Shown here in pieces: positions 24,603 to 33,537 of a stretch of 40,991 nucleotides of DNA (position 1 is the first letter of the stretch; the number at the start of each line of letters is the position of its first letter). The translations under genes and the position numbers were made by a program. The stretch comes from Oligoflexia bacterium. GTDB taxonomy: Bacteria > Bdellovibrionota > UBA1018. The stretch lies in contig CAITVN010000213.1 in assembly GCA_903895855.1 (NCBI GenBank), positions 1 to 40,991 on the forward strand, given 5' to 3'. A model generated the notes under the pieces. The model did not search any database. It was not told the DNA's origin and worked only from the letters and a program-made list of their open reading frames with translations.

Positions 24603-25970
24603 CTAAAATACCGCGGGCACCTCACCGGTCACAACCTGACGACGCCACGCCCGAATTGCAATCACCGCAAACAGCGCCCCCGCACTGAACGCAAACACCC
24701 CACCGATAGCCATGACGGCAAAACCAACCGTTTGACCGTGATTTGAAATGTGTTGTTCCATTCCATAAGTCTTGCGACCCATTCCATACGTGCCACCAAT
24801 GAACAAGCCAGCCGAAAAAATCAGCTGCCCAACGCCGTATAACCACACCACAACCCGCGACGACTTTGCTTTCGCACCACCCAGCAAACTCAACGCCTCA
24901 GCCATTAATGCAATGGTCACCGCGCCGATAGAAGCATGATAATGCCCGGGAATTCTGAGGTCTGATCCGCGAATCAGTGAGCCGAAAAGAAACCCTACCA
25001 AGAGCAACGAGACGCTCCAGCGAAAGGTCAATTCATTCAATTCAAGCGACGCCCTTCGCTTTATTTTGAATAAATTGAATAGAATGCTTCCAAAACTCAA
25101 AAGTACCGCCGGAAAAATTCCCCATTGCATGAGCCAAGTGTGCCAAACGATGAACTGCCCTTTTTCGGGTGACAATCCACACAGTGACGCAAAACCGATT
25201 GCCGAAAATAAAATCAAGACTTTCGAACAACCTGAAATTCGGGCAGAAACTGTAGAATTGCTCACCGCGGCTTTCACAAACAACTGAGACTCGATCCAAA
25301 GCATCAAAAAACAAACATTTGCAAACTGAAGCGCGTGACCCGGGCCCCACATGAGGGCTTCATAATAAATTTTTGGTTCAAGCTCTCTCGGCAGAAAACA
25401 AAAGCCGCAGACAGCTGAAATTCCTGTAAGCCAAATAAAGAGTCCACCTAGCTCGCCCCAAGAAGGCAGCCTACCCTGCCTTAGACTGCTGAAAACGATT
25501 CGCGAGTCAGCAAAGTGCACCAGCATTGAAGCATAAAACAATCCTAAGGCCGCGATGAAAAACCAGTGATCTATGATCGGAATGTAATTCACTAAAAGAG
25601 GAGTCGACTTGAGCATCACCATTCCAGACATGATCGAGCCGATCGAAATCCACGCCGCCCACTTCGAAAATTTCTGCAACCCCCAAATCAAACCAGCCGT
25701 GCGACTAACCACGACTTCACGGCGAAACAAAACCACAAACATCGCGCCAAACCATACCAAAACGCCAAGATCAACGTGAACGATCAAACCCCGCCTGGCG
25801 AACTGAGTGTCGGTCACAAACTGAACCAGCCAGGGCATTCTTGAGGCACCGACAAGTAGCGATAATAACCCGCTGAAAATCAGAGAAAAAAGGGCAATGA
25901 GCAACCAACTTCGCGTCACTCCCAGGTGAATACTGTTTTTTAAATTATTATCATTTACTAAATTATTCAT
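24603..25970 (-). CDS. Divergent heme-copper oxidase subunit I-like membrane protein
   Basis: 455 residues, about 12 membrane helices. Histidines occupy positions expected of the superfamily: His65 in HVDLGVLVWFG (helix II), His212 in MWGPGHALQFANV (helix VI), His277 in FIVWHTWLMQWG (helix VII, where the usual His-His pair is reduced to one) and His343/His345 in RIPGHYHASIG (helix X). RIPGH-aromatic-H is shared with the NorY-like protein of the same operon. With only one helix VII His the CuB site is doubtful. Start overlaps the upstream cytochrome b gene by 4 nt (ATGA). It may be a heme-bearing partner of the cytochrome b fusion or an accessory factor for NO reduction. I do not know a named family for it. 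Confidence 0.65.
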   Translation of the reverse strand: MNNLVNDNNLKNSIHLGVTRSWLLIALFSLIFSGLLSLLVGASRMPWLVQFVTDTQFARRGLIVHVDLGVLVWFGAMFVVLFRREVVVSRTAGLIWGLQKFSKWAAWISIGSIMSGMVMLKSTPLLVNYIPIIDHWFFIAALGLFYASMLVHFADSRIVFSSLRQGRLPSWGELGGLFIWLTGISAVCGFCFLPRELEPKIYYEALMWGPGHALQFANVCFLMLWIESQLFVKAAVSNSTVSARISGCSKVLILFSAIGFASLCGLSPEKGQFIVWHTWLMQWGIFPAVLLSFGSILFNLFKIKRRASLELNELTFRWSVSLLLVGFLFGSLIRGSDLRIPGHYHASIGAVTIALMAEALSLLGGAKAKSSRVVVWLYGVGQLIFSAGLFIGGTYGMGRKTYGMEQHISNHGQTVGFAVMAIGGVFAFSAGALFAVIAIRAWRRQVVTGEVPAVF

Positions 25971-28099
25971 GGCGCGAAATGGTCCAATTCTTGTTTCGAC
26001 TGATCGAGCGTCACCAGAACGGCTTGTCCGGGGCGCATCGCATGCTCAAATTGATGTGAAAACGATTTCACCGAGTCAGCACCCAACCCTCGCGGCGTGA
26101 TCAGAACTTTGACCTGACGCTGCCCCGGGCTCACCAGCAGCTCTTCAGCCACAATGATCGGCCGATCTGCCTTGGCCCCTTTCGGCTCTAGTGCTTTTCG
26201 AAGTTGCTCTTTGCCGTCAATTTCAACAACCAACTCATAACTCACTGGACGAAATTGACAGGGCTCAGCCAAACGCATGTGAACCGGAATTTTTTCAAGC
26301 TCGGCTTGCGTGCGTTGCTCGCAAATCTTGACATTTTGCCCGTGTATTCTGAAATTCAATCGAACCAAAGACTCTGTTGCGGCCTCGCCGACTTGAATCT
26401 GACTGAGTCGCGCAGTCGCGAGCAAGGCTAGCGAGGTAAAGGCCACGACTTTGAGTTTTTCGACAAGACTCAGGGGCGCAACTACCCGAGGTGACTTGAC
26501 TAAGTTCGGAGATTTGCCCTCTTTTTGAACCTCGCTCTTTGCCCAGGCCGACGACTCAGCCTCAACCCCCATCAGCGGCAACACCGCCAAGAACTCTTTA
26601 AAGCGACTTTCAATCTGGGGCAATTCAGCGCGAGTATGAGCCACAACCGCAATTCGCTTTTTGTCAATTCGATCAGGCAAGGTGGGTTCGCGCCCGAACA
26701 TCAAACGATCGACAAGCGTCAATTGGCCTTCTCGAAATTGACAGGCATAGGTCGGGCAAGAAATAATGAAAACGCCTCGGAAATTTGCGAGAACAGAGGT
26801 AACAAACCCCGCATGCAGGGCCCCCGTACACTCGACAGCCAAGTGAACTAAAGGTTGACTAGAGAACCGACTCAAACTTGAAATCGCATCAAACCCACCC
26901 GAATTTGATCCGCACTGAATAACCACCACCGAGTCTTTCTGATTTTTTGACTTCAGACCTTTAACCCACTCCAGCTGAACACGCCCCTTACGATCAGCTG
27001 GCCCAATAGAAAACTGATCGCATGACCCGGCGCAGATGCCGCAACTCACACAGAGCTTCGAATTCACTTCGGCAACAAACTCTGATCCGGTACCGACGGT
27101 TCTCGGAACCATCGAAATCGCATCAAACGGACAATCTGAAACACACTGTTTGCACCCTTCACAACGAAGCACATCATTAAATGCAACTCCGGGACGACTC
27201 GCCTCATTCGGCCTCCAAAAGAAAGGAACCAGAAGCAGTAAGGCGAAGAATGCGATTGAAGCCATAAAAATGAAAAGTGAAGCACTCGCGCTCAATGCCC
27301 AAGGTAGCCAAAAAGTATAAAACGCATCAACTGTATAATGGCCACCGATTCTTAGTAAATTGGCTGGCTCGTCAAGTGGGGCAGAGTAAACAATCGAAAG
27401 AAGAACCAAGCCAATCGTTAACACGATACTCGTGCTGGAGTCAGGAAACCACCGAGACCTCGCCAGGCGTGAAGTGTGAACCCAGAGCACCAAAATCATA
27501 GCTAGAGGTATCGCTACATGGGCAAAGAGATTCATGAAGAAAAATGAAGACCCTGGATTAGTGCCGCCCAGAAATGCTCTGCTCACGGGATCAGCAAATA
27601 TCGGCAGGCGATCAAACATTCTTGCGCCCGCCTCAACTAACCTCTGCCCATGACGATCCCAGACCATCGCGTATCCGGTCCATGCAGAAAACAAAAGGAT
27701 GCCCAACATGATCACACCTGAGATCCAAGCTAAAAACCTCGGACCCCATGTCCTACCCTCAATGATCAGACGCAAAACGTGAAAACAAACAGCCACAGCG
27801 GCAAGATCAGATGCATACCGGTGAAGGGCTCGAATCCAACGATCGAAAAACACAGCGTTTTGAATTGAGAGCATCGACTCAAACGGGAAACTCAAACGAT
27901 ACAAGAAAACAAGGTAAACCCCGGTCAACAAAACCAGCGTCAAACAATACGAAGCGATCGTACCACTTTGGTAAAGCGGATTGTATTTTGAAGTAAACGC
28001 GAAATCAAAAGCACTATCAATCCACGAACCCATCGACTTCAGTCTAGGTTGAACCCTCGGGCCCCGTGTATACGCCAACGTCGTCAAACTCTTCACCAT
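25967..28099 (-). CDS. Cytochrome b / 2x[4Fe-4S] ferredoxin / MvhD-like fusion
   Basis: 710 residues with three redox modules in one chain. Residues 25-295 are a cytochrome b6-type membrane domain with two His pairs each 14 residues apart (His93/His107 and His194/His208), giving two b hemes. Residues 305-365 hold two 4Fe-4S motifs (CEGCKQCVSDCP; CVSCGICAGSC). Residues 390-470 resemble MvhD, the iron-sulfur subunit of heterodisulfide reductase/hydrogenase complexes (Cys396, Cys424, Cys448, Cys453). A further helix near 550 is followed by a probably periplasmic beta-rich tail with two cysteines. It looks like a quinol or low-potential donor module feeding the neighbouring heme-copper proteins (inference). 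It begins 6 nt after the SCO gene; the ribosome site AAAGGTGA is good. Confidence 0.8.
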   Translation of the reverse strand: MVKSLTTLAYTRGPRVQPRLKSMGSWIDSAFDFAFTSKYNPLYQSGTIASYCLTLVLLTGVYLVFLYRLSFPFESMLSIQNAVFFDRWIRALHRYASDLAAVAVCFHVLRLIIEGRTWGPRFLAWISGVIMLGILLFSAWTGYAMVWDRHGQRLVEAGARMFDRLPIFADPVSRAFLGGTNPGSSFFFMNLFAHVAIPLAMILVLWVHTSRLARSRWFPDSSTSIVLTIGLVLLSIVYSAPLDEPANLLRIGGHYTVDAFYTFWLPWALSASASLFIFMASIAFFALLLLVPFFWRPNEASRPGVAFNDVLRCEGCKQCVSDCPFDAISMVPRTVGTGSEFVAEVNSKLCVSCGICAGSCDQFSIGPADRKGRVQLEWVKGLKSKNQKDSVVVIQCGSNSGGFDAISSLSRFSSQPLVHLAVECTGALHAGFVTSVLANFRGVFIISCPTYACQFREGQLTLVDRLMFGREPTLPDRIDKKRIAVVAHTRAELPQIESRFKEFLAVLPLMGVEAESSAWAKSEVQKEGKSPNLVKSPRVVAPLSLVEKLKVVAFTSLALLATARLSQIQVGEAATESLVRLNFRIHGQNVKICEQRTQAELEKIPVHMRLAEPCQFRPVSYELVVEIDGKEQLRKALEPKGAKADRPIIVAEELLVSPGQRQVKVLITPRGLGADSVKSFSHQFEHAMRPGQAVLVTLDQSKQELDHFAP

Positions 28100-28105
28100 T
28101 CACCT

Positions 28106-29128
28106 TTATTCGTTTTGTAGACGGGTCGCAGCCTGTTTTAACCAAGCGACACTAGGATTGATCAGCCCGTAAGCAATTTTAGAATTTTTATCGAGCAAAT
28201 AAATTAACGCTGGGTGAGCGACTTCACCCGTTTTTTCGTCGCGCTGCCAAGGTACACCGAAACTATCTAAAAGCGATGTCACTCGCACCACATCACCTGA
28301 CAACACATGGGCATTCGACGGAAGTTCCCACTTTTTGGCGAGGTACGGCAAGTCTTTCGGCGTGTCCCGCCAAGGATCAAGGGTAATCAAAACGGCCGCC
28401 ACTTTATTGGAATCTAACTCGGCAGTCACCTGCCGTGTTTTGGCCACCAGGCCCGGACATACCGTTTGACAATGAGCAAAGGCAAACGTCAGAAGTACCA
28501 CTTTATTTTTAAATGAATCATGTTTAATTGAGTTTCCGTTTTGATCACTGAGATCAAACTCAGGTACCGCCTTATTCAAGCGCGGGTAGTCTAACGGAAA
28601 CGGGCCGGCCTCGGGGGTTGAAGCCCCGCCTGAGGCTAACTGACTGAAAAACTCGACATCTCTCGCTTTTTGAATGCGACCGTAAATCCAGCGAGACTCA
28701 AACGTCGCTGTGGCAATGAGTCCAATCAACAAGACCTGGGTTTTGCGGGATCTAGTTAAAGCCCTGAAACCACTTTTCACTTCAGAGTGGAACGCTACGG
28801 CCACACAAGAAAAAAATAATAACGGAGCCAAGGTCAGTAAAATCCAACCTTGAACTCCGGGTAAACCGTTAGCCAACAAACCAAAACACACTGTCTGAGC
28901 CCGAGCCAACACGATCGATTTCTCAAGATGCGCCGCCTCGGAGCCCACAAACGGATAGAAAGCAAACGCCCACCAAAGCATCAAAACCGGAAGGCCTGCC
29001 ACGAAAAGCCAAAAGCCCGTTTCAAAAACAGCCGGACGGCTCGAAGACCTGCCCGAAAGCGGTAATGTCTTCGAGTCGTCCGGTAATGCGATCAATGAAT
29101 CCGTCTTCAAAGTTAACCGATCTTCCAT
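28106..29128 (-). CDS. SCO1/SenC-family copper chaperone with membrane anchor
   Basis: 340 residues from ATG 29128 (TTG 29149 also possible; both overlap the end of the NorY-like gene, so translation is coupled). The N-terminal half has three hydrophobic helices, unusual for SCO proteins, which normally have one. The C-terminal half is the thioredoxin-like SCO domain with the copper ligands CQTVC (CX3C) and a distal His in EVAHPALIYLLD. It would load CuA in the adjacent CuA subunit (NorS-like) or CuB in NorY. Place in the operon matches senC of norS-norY-senC clusters. Confidence 0.85.
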   Translation of the reverse strand: MEDRLTLKTDSLIALPDDSKTLPLSGRSSSRPAVFETGFWLFVAGLPVLMLWWAFAFYPFVGSEAAHLEKSIVLARAQTVCFGLLANGLPGVQGWILLTLAPLLFFSCVAVAFHSEVKSGFRALTRSRKTQVLLIGLIATATFESRWIYGRIQKARDVEFFSQLASGGASTPEAGPFPLDYPRLNKAVPEFDLSDQNGNSIKHDSFKNKVVLLTFAFAHCQTVCPGLVAKTRQVTAELDSNKVAAVLITLDPWRDTPKDLPYLAKKWELPSNAHVLSGDVVRVTSLLDSFGVPWQRDEKTGEVAHPALIYLLDKNSKIAYGLINPSVAWLKQAATRLQNE

Positions 29129-30843
29129 ATGAATGAGAGAATCTTCCAATTAACAAAGAAATAAAGAACAAAGGCTGCCAAGAAGATAAATACGAGAACC
29201 ATCGTGCCTTTCGCCCCTGCCTCATGAACCGCTGCTACATTCGCACCCGAATACACTTGCGGCGGCAATTTCAAGACACCTTGCGGAAGTCCTGACGCGC
29301 CATTTTTCAAATCATCAGCTGTGATTGTTTTGCCGAAAAATACCGAAGCCACCGCGATCGCAATGAACGCTAACGCACCGATTGCGGCAATCGTTCCGCC
29401 AATACCCATGACCGCTTGGAAAATTTCAACTGAAGGATGAAATTCAACGTTAAACGGGGCGTTTTTGAAGGTGATGTCCCAGTGTCTTCTCGGTACCCCG
29501 AAAATACCCTGAAAGATCATACCTACGGCCATTGTCGCAATGCCGCCGCCAAAAAGGTAAGGCTGAATTTTTGCCAATTTCCAAAATGAAACCCGCTTTT
29601 GAAAAATCAGCGGCAATACGTAATAAGTGACTGCCATGAATGCGAGGGCAGTACCGCCAACAACGGTAACGTGAAAGTGACCAGGAATGCGCATCGTATT
29701 GTGCGCAATCATATTGATCTGCTCAGTACCCAAAGTCACACCCGTAATGCCCCCCATAAACCCGAAAATAACGATCGAAAGCGCCATGCCACTGAAGCCC
29801 GGGTCTCCCCAAGGAGCTTTGCGAAGCCAATCAAATAGACCGTTAGTGTGCCCGCGAAGACGTTGACCGATTTCGATTCCGGCAGGAACCGTAAACCCGT
29901 GAACCATTGATGCTAATACCGCAAGGTACATGGCGTACGAAGTGTTCCAAATTTTCCAGCCTGGACCAAATTCAGGATCGACCAAGAGATGGTGAGCTGA
30001 AGCCATAGAAATAAAACCAATATACAGAACGAAGGCAGCGCGACTGATTTTTTCATTCAACACGACCCCGCCGACCGTCAAACCAGCAAGCAAGTACCAA
30101 ATACTCACCATCGCCGCGACATTGATCTGCTGAGAACAGTGACCGAGGCCCCAAAAGATCAAGCGATAGATTCCTGGGTCAAGCTCAATCAATCCCAAAG
30201 ACCAGAGAAAAGTCGGAATGTAGATGGCAGCGCCGTGCAAAAGCGTGATCACCGCGATAATCGCGGCCGTGAGACCACCGAAAGTCACCAGCGGAATAGA
30301 CCCGGTATAAGTCTTTTCTCTTTTTGCCACAACCAGCGAAGCAAAAAATAGACTCACGACAATCAAAGCACCGACAGCAAACAAGATGATTCCGAGGTAA
30401 TAAAGCGGATCAGCTTTCAGCGGTACGTAAGAAGTAAATAAAACGTCAGCTTTGCCAGTCAACACCATCGCGTTGACCATCACCATTCCGACCATCATTA
30501 ACCCAAACGCGAGCCAACCCAATTTCGGGGCTGGCTGACGTGAACTGAGAACCACAGTGCTTGCAAAATAAAGCACGGCCATCTCAAAGAAAATGATGAA
30601 AAAGATGAGCATGTTTAAGCCATGCAGAGTCAAGAAACGGTAATACCAATCAGCGGGCAAAATATGAAATGCCTGCCAACGTGTGAACACTAACCCAATG
30701 GCAGCAATCGCCCCAATGAGTAGACAAACCACCGCAACCACGGCGTTTACTTTGATCAAATTTTCAGCGCTTTTGTCTACCTTCAAGCCCGTAACCGGAC
30801 AGGTGCGAAATCGATTCGCGAGATTATTAACTAACGAGTTCAT
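29113..30843 (-). CDS. norY: Heme-copper subunit I, NorY-like (sNOR-type nitric oxide reductase)
   Basis: 576 residues, 12 or more helices. All six metal-ligand histidines are present: His74 (LHGLNM, helix II), His235 (WGLGHCSQQ, helix VI), His284/His285 (ASAHHLLV, helix VII), His389 and His391 (RIPGHFHVTVVGG, helix X). The tyrosine expected four residues after the helix VI His in oxygen reductases is Gln239, and no tyrosine sits in the cbb3 position of helix VII. Loss of this tyrosine is typical of NO-reducing members. The CuA subunit, SCO and small subunit around it match norSY-senC, and nirK faces it across the divergent promoter. An oxygen reductase with unusual chemistry is the main alternative. 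Confidence 0.75.
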   Translation of the reverse strand: MNSLVNNLANRFRTCPVTGLKVDKSAENLIKVNAVVAVVCLLIGAIAAIGLVFTRWQAFHILPADWYYRFLTLHGLNMLIFFIIFFEMAVLYFASTVVLSSRQPAPKLGWLAFGLMMVGMVMVNAMVLTGKADVLFTSYVPLKADPLYYLGIILFAVGALIVVSLFFASLVVAKREKTYTGSIPLVTFGGLTAAIIAVITLLHGAAIYIPTFLWSLGLIELDPGIYRLIFWGLGHCSQQINVAAMVSIWYLLAGLTVGGVVLNEKISRAAFVLYIGFISMASAHHLLVDPEFGPGWKIWNTSYAMYLAVLASMVHGFTVPAGIEIGQRLRGHTNGLFDWLRKAPWGDPGFSGMALSIVIFGFMGGITGVTLGTEQINMIAHNTMRIPGHFHVTVVGGTALAFMAVTYYVLPLIFQKRVSFWKLAKIQPYLFGGGIATMAVGMIFQGIFGVPRRHWDITFKNAPFNVEFHPSVEIFQAVMGIGGTIAAIGALAFIAIAVASVFFGKTITADDLKNGASGLPQGVLKLPPQVYSGANVAAVHEAGAKGTMVLVFIFLAAFVLYFFVNWKILSFIWKIG

Positions 30844-30880
30844 GAAATTCTCCCAATTTTTTTTACTGATAAATGTTTAA

Positions 30881-31435
30881 TTAATCTTCAACAATGACTT
30901 TGCCGACCATCAAGTGGTGACCAATGCCACAGAATTCATTGCAGATGATTTTAAATTCACCCGACTTGTTTGGCACAACCTTCAGTGCATAATCATAGCC
31001 CGGAACCACTTGAAAGTTGGCATTTACCGGAAACAAACTAAAACCATGATTGAGATCGAGTGAACTCAAGTGAAGCATGTATTCAGCGTCTTTCTTGAGT
31101 TTTAGAATCGGAGTCCAACTCCACATTCTTCCGATCATATAGACTTCCGAGCCAGCCGGGGGCGCCACAACTGGAATACCCTTCTCTTCGCCTACCTTAT
31201 ACTGTTCAATAAAACGGGTAGCTCTTTCGTTATAGGCAGCCGGGGTGGTTCTACCACGAACACCGGTAGGGTTCTGCCCTCCTTTAAAATGCCAAAACGG
31301 CATCGAAATAAACAGAACCATACACCAAGCGAAAGCAACTTTCACCCAAAGCATTTCTTGCTTGTTGGCCGGTTTCCACCAAATTCCTTGTGGCGAAACT
31401 ACCGCTGAATGCATCTCATTATCGTGTTGTGACAT
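30881..31435 (-). CDS. norS: CuA-binding subunit II, NorS-like
   Basis: 184 residues from ATG 31435 (AAGGAG 8 nt upstream). One N-terminal membrane helix (about 30-50) anchors a periplasmic cupredoxin domain with the full binuclear CuA set: His130 in DLNHGF, then Cys165, Glu167, Cys169, His173 and Met176 in CNEFCGIGHHLM. It takes electrons from a periplasmic donor, possibly the NirK-linked cytochrome or another c-type cytochrome, and passes them to the NorY-like subunit. It is shorter than usual subunit II and has one helix rather than two; the 54-residue protein upstream may supply the other. Confidence 0.8.
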   Translation of the reverse strand: MSQHDNEMHSAVVSPQGIWWKPANKQEMLWVKVAFAWCMVLFISMPFWHFKGGQNPTGVRGRTTPAAYNERATRFIEQYKVGEEKGIPVVAPPAGSEVYMIGRMWSWTPILKLKKDAEYMLHLSSLDLNHGFSLFPVNANFQVVPGYDYALKVVPNKSGEFKIICNEFCGIGHHLMVGKVIVED

Positions 31436-31493
31436 TTTCAAAACTCCTTATCTTTTCACCTTTTTTAGGTTTTTTTAGGCTTTCTTTATTTAG

Positions 31494-31658
31494 TTACGGC
31501 AGAGGCGACTGAGGCATATTGAGAATTTCAACCATTCCCCAGATTGTGTAAAAACCAAACATAACCACAAGGCCAAACCCTAACAAAAGAAACGGCCGAT
31601 CAAACAACCGCTGACCTAGCGGCACATTTGATGACGACTTTGAATTCACTTCAGACAT
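31494..31658 (-). CDS. Small single-helix subunit of the NOR complex
   Basis: 54 residues, not previously listed as a likely gene by length. MSEVNSKSSSN leads to a positively charged GQRLFDRP and one strong helix (FLLLGFGLVVMFGFYTIWG), then a short tail. A G-rich ribosome site stands 4 nt before ATG 31658, and the gene is 58 nt upstream of the CuA subunit in the same direction. One-helix subunits of this size are common in heme-copper complexes; this position and topology suggest a structural subunit. Confidence 0.7.
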   Translation of the reverse strand: MSEVNSKSSSNVPLGQRLFDRPFLLLGFGLVVMFGFYTIWGMVEILNMPQSPLP

Positions 31659-32038
31659 GATGCCCCCAATATTCTACGAACTCGAAAATTCGTATTCGAT
31701 TAAACCCAAAAAATAAAACTGACGTTTTCATTTGTTGTACTCAAGTTCGGCACAATAAAAAGTCAAAAATTAAAAACTATGATTGACGTCATATTAAACA
31801 GCGAAAATTCATCAAAGACCTGTCACTTTCACACAATTATTGGCGCTTTTTACTTTTACCTCAGCGAACTACTTGGAAAAAAAATTTTTTTAGATAGAAT
31901 TAGTCGAACAGTAAAAAATAATCTTTCAGAGCGAGATTGATAAAACAGACGAACTGCCAAGCATTATTAAACTAATTATAAGTATCAATTTAAACCTGAA
32001 GGCTTGTGTTTTCTTTAAACCATTACGAAAGGCGAAAG
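31659..32038. promoter_or_regulatory. Divergent control region between the NOR and NIR operons
   Basis: 380 bp with no gene. Toward nirK: TTGGAA (31873-31878), 16 nt, TAGAAT (31895-31900), wrapping an A8T7 tract (31877-31891) that should bend the DNA; the leader would be about 130 nt. Toward the NOR operon a TTGACT (31761-31766, minus strand) lacks a convincing -10. A perfect 8-bp palindrome TGACGTCA lies near 31784. I found no good FNR/DNR (TTGAT-N4-ATCAA) or NsrR site, so the NO or oxygen control expected for these genes is not explained by a classic box. Confidence 0.5.
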
Positions 32039-33511
32039 ATGAAATTTAGACTAACGACACAATTACAAGCACTCGCGGCACTCGCGGCTATCACAGCTTC
32101 GAGTCTGCAGGCTGCAACTGACATTCAAAATCGCGATGAGCCAATTGAAGGTCAAGAAACGGCTACTTTGACCGACCCCCCCAATGTACCGCCACCCATC
32201 ACTAGAAAAAAAGCCACTAAGGTCATCGTGAACCTTGAAGTGAAAGAAATTCAAGGACGTCTTGCTGACGGAGTTCAGTACACCTTTTGGACCTACGGCG
32301 GCAAAGTTCCGGGCAAGTTCATTCGCATTCGCGAGGGCGATTTGGTCGAGTTTCACTTGAATAATCATCCAGACAACAAAATGCCTCACAACATCGACCT
32401 TCACGCCGTGACCGGTCAAGGCGGCGGCGCTGGCGCGTCTCTGACAGCTCCCGGGCACAGTTCAGTGTTCTCTTTTAAAGCGCTGAACTCAGGACTCTAT
32501 GTTTACCACTGCGCGACCGCACCGGTAGCGATGCACATTGCCAACGGAATGTATGGCCTCATTTTGGTCGAACCAAAAGAAGGTCTACCCGCTGTCGATA
32601 AAGAGTTTTACGTTATGCAGGGCGACTTCTACACCCGCGGGCCAAACGGCGAACAAGGTCTGCAACCTTTCAGTATGGAAAAAGCCATTCAAGAAAAGCC
32701 CGATTATGTGCTCTTTAACGGATCAGTCGGCGCACTCACCGGTGAAGGCTCACTCACCGCCAAAGTCGGTGAAACGGTCAGACTTTATGTCGGTAACGGG
32801 GGCCCTAACCTTACCTCATCGTTTCACGCGATCGGTGAAATTTTCGACCAAGTATGGGCTGAAGGAAACATGAGCCACATCACCCAAAACGTGCAAACAA
32901 CGGTGGTGCCTCCAGGCGGTTCGGCGATCACGCAATTCAGAGTCAACACCCCCGCTACCTATATTTTAGTCGACCATGCACTCACGCGGGCGTTCAATAA
33001 AGGTGCCATCGGTATGCTTAAAGTTTCTGGCAATGAAGACAAAACAGTTTATTCTGGTAAAACAACTGACGAAGTCTACATGCCTGAAGGAACCAGCATT
33101 CGAGTCGCTGAGCAGTCAGCCAAGCCGGCTCCTGTCGCCAAGACCAAGGCCGAACGAATTGAACGCGGCAAAGCCGTTTACACCGCTAACTGCGTGGCTT
33201 GCCATCAAGCTAACGGAGAAGGCATTCCAGCGGCTTTTCCTCCTCTCGCTAAGTCTGACTTCTTGAATGCTGATAAAATTCGCGCAATCAAAACAGTCAC
33301 CGGTGGATTACAAGGCATCGTGAAAGTGAACGGAAATACCTTCAACGGCGTGATGCCTGCTTGGGCATTGTCAAATGACGATATCGCAAACGTCTTGACT
33401 TTCGTCTACAGTTCTTGGGGTAATTCAGGGAAGGTTGTGACTGCTGCAGAAGTTAAGGCAAACGCTGCCAAACCTCAAGCGGCACCCGCGAAACCAAAAG
33501 ATAGTCATTAA
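32039..33511 (+). CDS. nirK: Copper nitrite reductase with fused cytochrome c domain
   Basis: 490 residues from ATG 32039 (AAAGG 8 nt upstream). After a signal peptide ([20 protein letters not shown], cut near LQAA) come two cupredoxin domains. Type 1 copper ligands: His117, Cys158, His166 and Met171. Type 2 copper: His122, His157 and His313. Catalytic Asp120 (PHNIDLHA) and His263 ([10 protein letters not shown]) are both in place. A C-terminal cytochrome c (about 370-465) has CVACH and the axial Met439 in GVMPAW. It reduces nitrite to NO in the periplasm, with the tethered heme as electron donor. It heads an operon with nirV and an SCO gene. Confidence 0.95.
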   Translation: MKFRLTTQLQALAALAAITASSLQAATDIQNRDEPIEGQETATLTDPPNVPPPITRKKATKVIVNLEVKEIQGRLADGVQYTFWTYGGKVPGKFIRIREGDLVEFHLNNHPDNKMPHNIDLHAVTGQGGGAGASLTAPGHSSVFSFKALNSGLYVYHCATAPVAMHIANGMYGLILVEPKEGLPAVDKEFYVMQGDFYTRGPNGEQGLQPFSMEKAIQEKPDYVLFNGSVGALTGEGSLTAKVGETVRLYVGNGGPNLTSSFHAIGEIFDQVWAEGNMSHITQNVQTTVVPPGGSAITQFRVNTPATYILVDHALTRAFNKGAIGMLKVSGNEDKTVYSGKTTDEVYMPEGTSIRVAEQSAKPAPVAKTKAERIERGKAVYTANCVACHQANGEGIPAAFPPLAKSDFLNADKIRAIKTVTGGLQGIVKVNGNTFNGVMPAWALSNDDIANVLTFVYSSWGNSGKVVTAAEVKANAAKPQAAPAKPKDSH

Positions 33512-33537
33512 TAAAGACATTAAGGACAGAAAATCAT

